Shown: positions 1 to 5,488, counted from the first letter of the stretch. The stretch is DNA of 5,704 nucleotides from Oscillospiraceae bacterium (GCA_900765125.1 CAAFQL010000018.1:1-5704); one strand, 5' to 3'. Notes: generated by a model not told the origin, from the sequence alone. Made by a program: numbers and translations.

Positions 1-106
1 CAAAATTGACGGTATCTGGATGTCTATTGTGGCAGCAGAACTTATTGCAGCGTTGGTAACAGTAATATTTGTGATTGGAAAAAGAAAGAAATATCATTAT
101 ATGTGA
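1..106 (+). CDS. C-terminal end of a probable MATE-family efflux transporter (partial)
   Basis: Only the last 34 codons are present, read from base 2 to a TGA stop at 104-106. They give KIDGIWMSIVAAELIAALVT, then a hydrophobic run and a basic tail (GKRKKYHYM). A final membrane helix opened by a GIW(M/L)S-(I/P)-x-A-E-L-like segment and closed by a short Lys/Arg-rich cytoplasmic tail is typical of the last helix of MATE Na+/H+-coupled multidrug exporters. The rest of the gene lies to the left of the window. It is convergent with the AraC-family gene and ends just before a shared hairpin terminator. With so few residues the MATE assignment is an inference from pattern; another polytopic membrane protein is possible. 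Confidence 0.55.
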   Translation, partial: KIDGIWMSIVAAELIAALVTVIFVIGKRKKYHYM

Positions 107-120
107 ACACGCTCTAAATA

Positions 121-190
121 AAATAAAAAATCCCTTCATAGGAAAACAGTAAAAAGTTCTGTTTTTAATCCTATGGAGGGATTATTTTAT
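121..190. terminator. Bidirectional Rho-independent terminator
   Basis: A long hairpin. The arms AATCCCTTCATAGGA (129-143) and TCCTATGGAGGGATT (169-183) pair over 15 positions with one G-T pair. The stem continues inward through AAACAG (144-149) with CTGTTT (159-164). A T-rich tail (ATTTTAT, 184-190) follows on the + strand, and an A-rich stretch (121-130) gives a T-tract on the - strand. It lies between the convergent transporter and AraC genes, so it probably stops both transcripts; its right arm ends just outside the AraC stop codon. Confidence 0.88.
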
Positions 191-1053
191 GAATAAAGCT
201 TTCGATATTCACTGGGAGAATATCCTACAAGTGTTTTAAACTGATGATTAAAATTTGAAAGTGAACCAAAACCGCATTCTTCTGAAATTTTAAGAATACT
301 TTTATCACTTGTTGAGAGAAGTATTTTAGATTCAATAATACGCTTTTTGATAAGAAAATCAATTGGTGAATTACCGGTCAGTGCTTTGAAGGTGCTGCAA
401 AGATAGGGTTTGCTTATATCAAAATGCTCTGAAATAAATTTAAGATTTATATTTTCAGAATAATGGTTGTCAATATATGTAATTATTTGTCTTATTTTTT
501 CGGCTGCTTTTTGGCTTGTTGTATTCTTATCGGAAGAATCATCACTTGCAAAGCAATGACGTATTATCAGAGCTAAAAATTTCAACAGTAAAGCCTTTAT
601 TATAAGAGCATATCCTTTTCGCATAGCAACATATTCGGTTTCGATGTCTAAAAGTATTTCAGCGAGTTGAGCGGTTATATAGTCATCAGCGTTTAACTTA
701 TTACAGAAGTATTCCGATGATTCAGCAAATGGACGTATGTATTCATAATCAAAAGGAGTAGCTATTCCATTTTGCAGAAAATTAGGATCAAACATAATAA
801 CCTGCATGATGAGATCCTCATCATCATAACATAAATGTATTTCGTCGTTGCTTATTAGAAAAATATCACCTTGTGAAAAGGTATACTCAATGCCATTTAT
901 GAGATATTTTCCGGTTCCGTGTTTAATATAGCATATTTCCATTTCTTGATGCCAATGCAACACCCTATAATCCTCTTCAACTCCATAGCTTGTACTGCAT
1001 TCAAATGGAAAGAAACGTTCTTCTACAAGTGCTGGTTTTGTGTTTTGTGTCAT
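187..1053 (-). CDS. AraC-family transcriptional regulator with N-terminal cupin sensor domain
   Basis: A 288-residue cytoplasmic DNA-binding regulator of the usual AraC/XylS length. The N-terminal half is a cupin-type ligand-sensing domain: HWHQEMEI at 33-40, a G-x-G-x-Y turn near 46-50, then GDIFLI at 62-67. A helical linker spans about 120-180. The C-terminal domain carries two helix-turn-helix units, about 203-224 (NLKFISEHFDISKPYLCSTF) and about 252-273, followed by the family signature region GFGSLSNFNHQFKTLVGYSP and EYRK. The ATG at 1053-1051 is preceded by AAGGAG at 1066-1061 with 7 nt spacing, which fixes the start. The gene is divergent from the GH8-dockerin gene across 310 bp, so sugar- or oligosaccharide-dependent control of that gene is likely but inferred. 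The ligand cannot be read from the sequence. Confidence 0.93.
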   Translation of the reverse strand: MTQNTKPALVEERFFPFECSTSYGVEEDYRVLHWHQEMEICYIKHGTGKYLINGIEYTFSQGDIFLISNDEIHLCYDDEDLIMQVIMFDPNFLQNGIATPFDYEYIRPFAESSEYFCNKLNADDYITAQLAEILLDIETEYVAMRKGYALIIKALLLKFLALIIRHCFASDDSSDKNTTSQKAAEKIRQIITYIDNHYSENINLKFISEHFDISKPYLCSTFKALTGNSPIDFLIKKRIIESKILLSTSDKSILKISEECGFGSLSNFNHQFKTLVGYSPSEYRKLYS

Positions 1054-1083
1054 AAGCTTTCTCCTTAAAACCTTTATATTTTT

Positions 1084-1112
1084 ATTTTATCAGATTATCT
1101 GTTTTAAGTCAA
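1084..1112 (-). promoter_or_regulatory. Promoter of the AraC-family gene, with palindrome in the spacer
   Basis: On the - strand, TTGACT (-35, 1112-1107) is followed after exactly 17 bp by TAAAAT (-10, 1089-1084). This places the transcription start near 1077, about 24 nt before the ATG. The spacer contains CAGATTATCTG (1091-1101), a perfect 5+1+5 palindrome. That is a good position for an operator, which would block RNA polymerase if bound. Confidence 0.72.
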
Positions 1113-1128
1113 TGCGTGAAGTTGATTT

Positions 1129-1193
1129 TTAATAATATACTGCAAGTGTTGTATAATATATTTGTAGAAGTATATGCAAAAAAATTGTATAAT
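1129..1193 (+). promoter_or_regulatory. Probable promoter region of the GH8 gene: two tandem -10-like modules
   Basis: Two perfect TATAAT boxes lie 36 bp apart, at 1152-1157 and 1188-1193. Each sits in a repeated module, TGCAA-(3 or 5 nt)-TTGTATAAT (1141-1157 and 1175-1193). The first has a weak -35 (TTAATA, 1129-1134) at 17 bp; the second has no convincing -35. A poor -35 fits a promoter needing an activator, such as the divergent AraC-type protein. Start sites would be near 1164 or 1200, leaving a leader of about 165-200 nt before the GH8 ATG. Which box is used cannot be decided from sequence. Confidence 0.5.
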
Positions 1194-1202
1194 TAAGTTA
1201 AA

Positions 1203-1327
1203 GATTAGAACTTGTTTAAGTCAACACTGGCAACACCGCACAAAATTCCCCTAACTGATTTGCACGGAATCTGCTCGCATCTTTCGTGCAATCTCTGTGC
1301 GGTATTGTCTTAAATTTAAATTCTGAT
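1203..1327. repeat. Nested inverted-repeat (structured) element upstream of the GH8 gene
   Basis: A 125-bp element, visibly richer in G+C than the A/T-rich DNA on both sides. The core stem is CAACACCGCACA (1231-1242) with TGTGCGGTATTG (1296-1307), 11 of 12 paired. An inner hairpin is TTGCACGGAA (1260-1269) with TTTCGTGCAA (1282-1291), 10 bp including one G-T pair and a 12-nt loop. Outer A/T arms TTTAAG (1215-1220) with CTTAAA (1309-1314), and ATTAGAA (1204-1210) with TTCTGAT (1321-1327), may extend it. The two stems are joined asymmetrically, 17 nt on the left and 4 nt on the right. It could be a structured mRNA leader or an inserted MITE/REP-like palindromic repeat. No known riboswitch class is recognised, and there is no T-tract to make it a simple terminator. 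Confidence 0.65.
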
Positions 1328-1363
1328 ATTTTTACTGTTTGCATAATTTAAGGAGGAATTGTC

Positions 1364-2818
1364 ATGAGATTTTTAAATAAAACTATTGCAGGGATAGTAG
1401 CCTGTACAAGTATCATATCCCTTAGCGGAATGTACAGCACAACAGCAATGGCGGTATTGGATGACTGCGTTGAATACACTCTTACAGAAGAAACAACAAA
1501 TTTTTATGATCAGTGGAAGAGTAAATATCTTATCAAGAATAATTATGTAACTGATGAAGATCAGTATTATGTCCTGTATAGCGAAGGTACGTATGCGGAT
1601 AATCAGTATACAACTGAGGTTACTGTTTCTGAGGCTCATGGTTATGGTATGCTTATTGCGGCAAGTATGGCAGAATATGACAATGGAGCCAAAGAGATTT
1701 TTGATGGTATGTATAATTTCTACAAGGCACATCCCAGCAGCATAGGACCTAACCTCATGGCATGGCAGCAGAGTGATACCGGTTCTGCTATCGTAGATAC
1801 ATCAGCCGATTCAGATTCAGCGACAGATGGCGATATGGACATTGCTTATGCGCTGCTAATGGCAGACAGCGTATGGGGCAGTGGCGGTGAAATAAATTAC
1901 AGGCAGGCTGCCATTGACGTTATAAATGATATAATGACATATGAGGTGAATAAAACGGATTGGATACTTCAGCTTGGTGATTGGGTATACTGGTCTAAGC
2001 CTGGCGATCAGTATTATTCTGCAACAAGAGCTTCGGACTTTATTGTACAGTATATGCCGATATTTGCAGAGGTTACAGGTGATGAGCGCTGGATGAATGT
2101 ATATGAAAGCACATATAACATAATCAATAGTATAACATCTGAATATGATACCGGTATTCTTCCGGACTTTATTGTAAAGGACGAAGCGACAGGCAAGTTT
2201 ATTCCTGCACCGGAAAATTACCTGGAAAGTGAATATGATGGATATTACTATTATAACAGTTGTCGTACACCGTGGAGAATAAGCATGGATTATCTTTTTA
2301 ACGGCAATGCAGATGCTCTTATGTTTGCGATCAAGCTAAATTCATTTATAACAAAGGCAACAAATTCAGATCCATGGGAGATAATGGCTGGATATAAGCT
2401 TGATGGTACACCTTTGGAGGATTACAATGATCTTTGCTTTACTGCGCCATTCCTTATTTCTGCTGCTTGTGGAGATGATAAGGAGTGGCATAGTGAGGTT
2501 CGTGACGTTGTCTTAAATTATGGTGATGATGTGTATTTTGGCGATACGATAAAAATGCTTTGCCTTATCGTTGATGATGGCTGCTGGATTGTACCTGGAT
2601 CTGACATAAAACCGGTACTCGGTGATGTAAATGCAGATGGTAAATTCAGTATTGCTGATTTGATAATGCTTCAGAAGTGGCTGGTAAATGCCGGTGAGAT
2701 TAATGATTGGGAAGCAGGAGATTTAAACCAAGACGTTAAGATCAATATTGCTGATTTATGCTTGATGAAACAGATGCTTATGGAGCAAATGGAAAATAAA
2801 AACGACTTGAATAAATAA
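1364..2818 (+). CDS. Secreted GH8 endo-glycanase (probable endoglucanase/lichenase) with C-terminal dockerin
   Basis: A 484-residue exported enzyme. Residues 1-30 are a signal peptide (Lys near the N-terminus, hydrophobic core, AMA before the likely cut after A30). The GH8 catalytic domain spans about 35-410. It has the acid motif SEAHGYG (E90, aligning with E95 of Clostridium thermocellum CelA), NLMAWQ at 130-135, and the family signature ATDGDMDIAYALLMA (D155 aligning with CelA D152). The position of CelA's base D278 is Asn here (N298 in YNSCRTPWR). This suggests subfamily GH8b, with the base on a nearby loop (E284, E288 or E290 are candidates) and activity on beta-1,3-1,4-glucan, cellulose or chitosan. 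Residues 419-472 form a dockerin: two Ca2+-loop/helix repeats, D421-V-N-A-D-G...D432 and D453-L-N-Q-D-V...D464. A 12-residue polar tail follows. AAGGAGG (1350-1356) lies 7 nt before the ATG. The dockerin implies attachment to a scaffoldin encoded elsewhere. Confidence 0.95.
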   Translation: MRFLNKTIAGIVACTSIISLSGMYSTTAMAVLDDCVEYTLTEETTNFYDQWKSKYLIKNNYVTDEDQYYVLYSEGTYADNQYTTEVTVSEAHGYGMLIAASMAEYDNGAKEIFDGMYNFYKAHPSSIGPNLMAWQQSDTGSAIVDTSADSDSATDGDMDIAYALLMADSVWGSGGEINYRQAAIDVINDIMTYEVNKTDWILQLGDWVYWSKPGDQYYSATRASDFIVQYMPIFAEVTGDERWMNVYESTYNIINSITSEYDTGILPDFIVKDEATGKFIPAPENYLESEYDGYYYYNSCRTPWRISMDYLFNGNADALMFAIKLNSFITKATNSDPWEIMAGYKLDGTPLEDYNDLCFTAPFLISAACGDDKEWHSEVRDVVLNYGDDVYFGDTIKMLCLIVDDGCWIVPGSDIKPVLGDVNADGKFSIADLIMLQKWLVNAGEINDWEAGDLNQDVKINIADLCLMKQMLMEQMENKNDLNK

Positions 2819-2860
2819 AAATAACCTGAGAAGGAGCATTTTCTTCTCAGGTTATTCTTG
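2811..2860. terminator. Bidirectional Rho-independent terminator
   Basis: A perfect 14-bp stem, AATAACCTGAGAAG (2820-2833) with CTTCTCAGGTTATT (2843-2856), and a 9-nt loop. It lies between the stop codons of the convergent GH8 gene (2818) and the membrane protein gene (2877). The - strand tail is T-rich (from 2819 down to about 2811) and the + strand tail is weaker, so termination of the leftward transcript should be more efficient. Confidence 0.88.
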
Positions 2861-2876
2861 TAATATTATAGATAAA

Positions 2877-3494
2877 TTAGAAATTATCACTTTCTTTGTA
2901 ATTTGAAATTTTGTATATGTCATTCTCATAAAACATAATGGTATCATTATGTTTTGTTTGTTTCAATATTAAAATAACATTATAAACATCAGGAAATGGT
3001 GACACCATTCCCATATAAGCCATTCCAAACATAAATCCATTTAGTATAGTTTTTTCCGATGGAGATAAAATAAATATTGAAAGGGGAACTATCCCAAGTA
3101 CAAACGGTATTAAGCACATTACTATAAAATGCCATCTCTTTAGAGGGTAAGAAGCTAATGCCACAAAAACCAATTTGCCTTTTAATTTTCCGATTGTTAC
3201 GTTTGCTTTGTAAGGATAAATAATTGCATGAAGCCACTCGTGTACAATAAGTAAAAAGAAACCAATTAGGAATCCAATTAAAACAGCAGGAGGATAAATC
3301 ACCATTTTATAACTTATAAATGTTTTGATAAACATTGAAACAGTCACAATTAAGCATAACACCGCAGCGATAGGTGCTGCTTTCTTCATCATTTCATCTG
3401 TTGAATTGGGTGCATTGAGTTTTTCTGCATTTTTAGGAAGTACTCCACATTGATATTCATTTATGTTATCTATACTTTTCTTAAAAATAATCAT
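2877..3494 (-). CDS. DUF3267-type membrane protein, putative zincin metalloprotease
   Basis: A 205-residue integral membrane protein with about four hydrophobic segments: about 40-60, 65-86, 122-144 and 150-166. The second ends in HEWLH (85-89), the HExxH zinc-binding and catalytic signature. The last is followed by SPFPDVYN, where D169 could be the third zinc ligand, as the Asp in the second motif of site-2 proteases is. This arrangement matches the DUF3267 'putative zincin peptidase' family as I know it; no substrate is known. The ATG at 3494-3492 has GGAG about 8 nt upstream, a 17-bp-spaced promoter (3544-3572) and a shared terminator downstream, so it is probably monocistronic. It is more A/T-rich than its SseB neighbour. 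Function beyond a possible intramembrane or membrane-anchored protease is unknown. Confidence 0.8.
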   Translation of the reverse strand: MIIFKKSIDNINEYQCGVLPKNAEKLNAPNSTDEMMKKAAPIAAVLCLIVTVSMFIKTFISYKMVIYPPAVLIGFLIGFFLLIVHEWLHAIIYPYKANVTIGKLKGKLVFVALASYPLKRWHFIVMCLIPFVLGIVPLSIFILSPSEKTILNGFMFGMAYMGMVSPFPDVYNVILILKQTKHNDTIMFYENDIYKISNYKESDNF

Positions 3495-3543
3495 TATTTG
3501 TTCTCCGTCTTAATAAAGAAATTCCTGTTTGTCATTATGTTAA

Positions 3544-3572
3544 TTATAAAACTAAGGATTTGAAAAGACAAT
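3544..3572 (-). promoter_or_regulatory. Promoter of the DUF3267-type gene
   Basis: On the - strand, TTGTCT (-35, 3572-3567) and TATAAT (-10, 3549-3544) are separated by exactly 17 bp. The predicted start near 3537 leaves about a 43-nt leader. The promoter begins only a dozen bases past the terminator hairpin of the upstream SseB-type gene, so the two genes are separate transcription units. Confidence 0.75.
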
Positions 3573-3578
3573 ACTATA

Positions 3579-3623
3579 AAAACACAAAGTCACTTTTTAA
3601 ACATGGTAAAAAGTGACTTTGTA
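3579..3623 (-). terminator. Rho-independent terminator of the SseB-family gene
   Basis: A perfect 16-bp inverted repeat, ACAAAGTCACTTTTTA (3585-3600) with TAAAAAGTGACTTTGT (3608-3623), and a 7-nt loop. On the - strand it is followed by G and then five T (3583-3579). It lies 41 bp beyond the SseB-type stop codon and just before the next gene's promoter. Confidence 0.85.
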
Positions 3624-3663
3624 ATTTATTATAGTCTAATTTACGTAAGCTAACCTATTATGA

Positions 3664-4902
3664 TCAGTCTCTATTTTCCTTGTAGAAAGGTACCTTACCC
3701 TTAAGAACAGCCTGTGACTGCGGAACGTTAGACGGTACGATTCCGCATGGATTACCATTTGTAAATGGACCTACTATGCCTGCAACAGGATCGTACAGAG
3801 CTTTCTGCTCTTCATGTGTTGTAATAGTATCGTGATCCATAAGTATCATATAGCTTTCTTTGCCGTTGATACGCATACCCATGATCCATGCAGCATGAAC
3901 CTTTGGCTCATTGTTGAAGTGTTCGTTGAGCTTGTTTATAAGATCCATAGGCATAGTTTTGAGATCGTAGAGCTGAGCATCGTTTCTCATAGCAAGAACC
4001 TGCTGTTTCGGCATAGGAAGTGCTGCGCCGAATGGATTGATAACAAGACCTTCAGCTTCTCCGCCTTGCTGTGCGATCATATCGCTGTACTGATCGTAGG
4101 TTATAAGAATTGTCTTGTGTTCAGGGATATTTGTCCATCTTGCAAGCTCAGCCTGATCTGTAAACAGCGGGAAGTACTTCTTGTTCTCACGCTGGATCAT
4201 AACAAATTTAACCTGTGCCTGATGTGTCTGACCCTTTTCAAGTTTAAGGTTTTCAGGCAGCTCCATCTGAACAGGTGCTACAAACTTTGCCTTGCGGATC
4301 TCTGTGATCATAGTCTGTTCTCTTTCAGGAGTTCTTTCTCTGCGGAATGCATCAATCGCATTGATCAAATCAGGGTTTGTCTGCTTATCGCTTCCAAAAA
4401 GCATTCTTGATGGGTCAATCTTAGGTGTTGGAGCAGGAGGGATAGCTGCCGGAGCAGGGGACTTTGGAGTAAGATCTTTTCCTATAAGCTCGCTCATTTT
4501 CTGTCTTGTTACCAAAAGACCGTCTTCGCCCGGATTGATGACAAGTCCATTGGATTCTGCGGACATTCCAACAATATTACAAAACTGTTCAAATCCCATA
4601 GTAACTGTCTTGCAATCAGGGTCGTTCTTCCACTTGAGAAGCTCAAGCCATTCTGTGAATACAGGGAACAACTTAGTACCATCTTTCTGCTGAACGAGCA
4701 TAAACTTAGCCTGTGCTGTATACTTTTCGCCAGCTTCTAAATTTTCGGGAATATCGTCCATAATTACCGGAGCAATGAACTGAGCATTTTTAATAGCTTC
4801 TGTCATAGCTTGTTCGTTTGTAGGTGTAGCATTTGCCTTGAATTCTGCCATTGCAGAAACGAGCTCTGGATTTTTTACAGTAGGTTTTTTCATCTGTGCC
4901 AT
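3664..4902 (-). CDS. SseB-family protein with two N-terminal SseB repeats and an SseB C-terminal domain
   Basis: A 412-residue protein predicted to be soluble and cytoplasmic (no signal peptide or membrane segment). Two copies of the SseB N-terminal domain are readable: about 11-138 (NPELVSAMAEF, FIAPV, FPVFTEWLELLKW, GLVINPG) and about 176-300 (NPDLINAIDAF, FVAPV, FPLFTDQAELARW, GLVINPF). They are joined by a Pro/Ala-rich linker (145-163). Residues about 305-409 resemble the SseB C-terminal domain (HAAWIMGMRINGKESYMILMDHD). SseB ('enhanced serine sensitivity') proteins are widespread, and their biochemical role is not established. The ATG at 4902-4900 has AGGAG upstream. It has its own strong promoter and terminator, so it is probably monocistronic. 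Most relatives have a single N-terminal domain; the duplicated form here is longer than usual. Confidence 0.88.
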   Translation of the reverse strand: MAQMKKPTVKNPELVSAMAEFKANATPTNEQAMTEAIKNAQFIAPVIMDDIPENLEAGEKYTAQAKFMLVQQKDGTKLFPVFTEWLELLKWKNDPDCKTVTMGFEQFCNIVGMSAESNGLVINPGEDGLLVTRQKMSELIGKDLTPKSPAPAAIPPAPTPKIDPSRMLFGSDKQTNPDLINAIDAFRRERTPEREQTMITEIRKAKFVAPVQMELPENLKLEKGQTHQAQVKFVMIQRENKKYFPLFTDQAELARWTNIPEHKTILITYDQYSDMIAQQGGEAEGLVINPFGAALPMPKQQVLAMRNDAQLYDLKTMPMDLINKLNEHFNNEPKVHAAWIMGMRINGKESYMILMDHDTITTHEEQKALYDPVAGIVGPFTNGNPCGIVPSNVPQSQAVLKGKVPFYKENRD

Positions 4903-4953
4903 ACTTATTCTCCTAAACTAAAAATTTTCTCACGTTAAGTGTACGATAAATAC

Positions 4954-4982
4954 ATTATATCACACATTGCACAAAATTGCAA
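4954..4982 (-). promoter_or_regulatory. Strong promoter of the SseB-family gene (extended -10)
   Basis: On the - strand, TTGCAA (-35, 4982-4977), a 17-bp spacer and TATAAT (-10, 4959-4954). The -10 is preceded by TGA, giving a TGnTATAAT extended -10. The predicted start is near 4947, with a leader of about 45 nt. The motif match suggests constitutive, fairly high expression. Confidence 0.8.
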
Positions 4983-5023
4983 GCTTTTTTAGAAAAAATA
5001 TTTGTTCTAAAACGATGATATAG

Positions 5024-5064
5024 AAAAATCAGGAGCAGCTTAACCTTTCGGAAAGCCCTCCTGA
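5024..5064 (-). terminator. Rho-independent terminator of rpmB
   Basis: On the - strand, TCAGGAG (5064-5058) pairs with CTCCTGA (5035-5029) and is followed directly by TTTTT (5028-5024). The interior folds further (GCTT with AAGC, and CTTTC with GAAAG around 5045-5055). A looser outer pairing, CGATGAT (5013-5019) with ATCATCG (5084-5090), could enclose the whole hairpin. It lies about 38 bp past the rpmB stop. Confidence 0.8.
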
Positions 5065-5101
5065 ACCTCTTCTCCATATCTGAATCATCGGTTAATACCG
5101 A

Positions 5102-5287
5102 TTATGCACGCTCAACTTTGCCGGAGCGCAGGCATCTGGAGCAAACGTATACATGACAGGGAGTACCCTTCACAATAGCCTTTACACGCTTTACGTTCGG
5201 CTTCCATGTTCTGTTAGAGCGTCTGTGTGAGTGAGACACCTTGATACCAAATGTAACACCCTTGCCGCAAAATTCACATTTTGCCAT
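5102..5287 (-). CDS. rpmB: Large-subunit ribosomal protein L28 (bL28), zinc-binding form
   Basis: A 61-residue ribosomal protein of the 50S subunit, typical length for the Gram-positive form. It begins MAKCEFCGKGVTFG and contains SHSHRRSNRTWKPN, the L28 signature region. The CxxC pairs C4-C7 and C49-C52 mark the zinc-ribbon (C+) variant; organisms that also carry a C- paralog switch between the two under zinc limitation. I chose the ATG at 5287-5285 because it is preceded by AAGGAGGTG (5305-5297) and matches the family N-terminus. The open frame extends upstream to 5395, but that extension crosses the promoter and ribosome-binding site. The gene has its own promoter and terminator and is divergent from the M50-type gene. 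Confidence 0.96.
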   Translation of the reverse strand: MAKCEFCGKGVTFGIKVSHSHRRSNRTWKPNVKRVKAIVKGTPCHVYVCSRCLRSGKVERA

Positions 5288-5324
5288 AATAGGCTGCACC
5301 TCCTTAAACAAACTAACAGATTCT

Positions 5325-5353
5325 ATTATACCAGATTCAAAATCAAAATGCAA
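5325..5353 (-). promoter_or_regulatory. Strong promoter of rpmB with upstream A/T tracts
   Basis: On the - strand, TTGCAT (-35, 5353-5348), a 17-bp spacer and TATAAT (-10, 5330-5325). TGG just before the -10 gives an extended TGnTATAAT. Homopolymer A/T runs at 5357-5362, 5366-5373 and 5375-5381 lie immediately upstream, like an UP element. The start should be near 5318, a leader of about 31 nt. This suits a highly expressed ribosomal protein gene. Confidence 0.85.
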
Positions 5354-5412
5354 GTGTTTTTTCGCTTTTTTTTCAAAAAAATTTTTATTATGCATTTCGT
5401 GACAAATTTCCC

Positions 5413-5441
5413 TTGAAATTTAATTTAGAATGTTGTATAAT
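5413..5441 (+). promoter_or_regulatory. Promoter of the M50-type protease gene
   Basis: TTGAAA (-35, 5413-5418), a 17-bp spacer and TATAAT (-10, 5436-5441) on the + strand. The start should be near 5448, leaving a leader of about 40 nt. It is divergent from the rpmB promoter, with about 60 bp between the two -35 boxes. Confidence 0.8.
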
Positions 5442-5488
5442 ATAAAGAATAACCATTATATTATATGCGAGATATGTGAGGTAAAAAA

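Noticed and set aside
1231..1307. The nested hairpin as a Rho-independent terminator or attenuator
   Set aside because: There is no T-tract immediately after the 3' arm on either strand, and the sequence after it is a mixed A/T stretch.
1373..2196. Small open frames within the GH8 gene on either strand (1373-1732 -, 1554-1745 +, 2014-2196 -)
   Set aside because: They lie inside a convincing signal peptide-GH8-dockerin gene and look like frame shadows, with no start signals of their own.
2989..3237. Alternative-frame open frame inside the DUF3267-type gene
   Set aside because: It overlaps the HEWLH-containing frame on the same strand; no ribosome-binding site, and composition typical of a shadow frame.
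3814..4693. Open frames on the + strand opposite the SseB-type gene (3814-4410 and 4292-4693)
   Set aside because: They are antisense to a well-supported gene, have no ribosome-binding site I can see, and their translations (Cys/Leu/Ile-rich) resemble no family.
5288..5395. N-terminal extension of the L28 reading frame (97 instead of 61 residues)
   Set aside because: It crosses the rpmB promoter (5325-5353) and the strong AAGGAGGTG site; the family N-terminus MAKCEFCGKG begins at the internal ATG at 5287.
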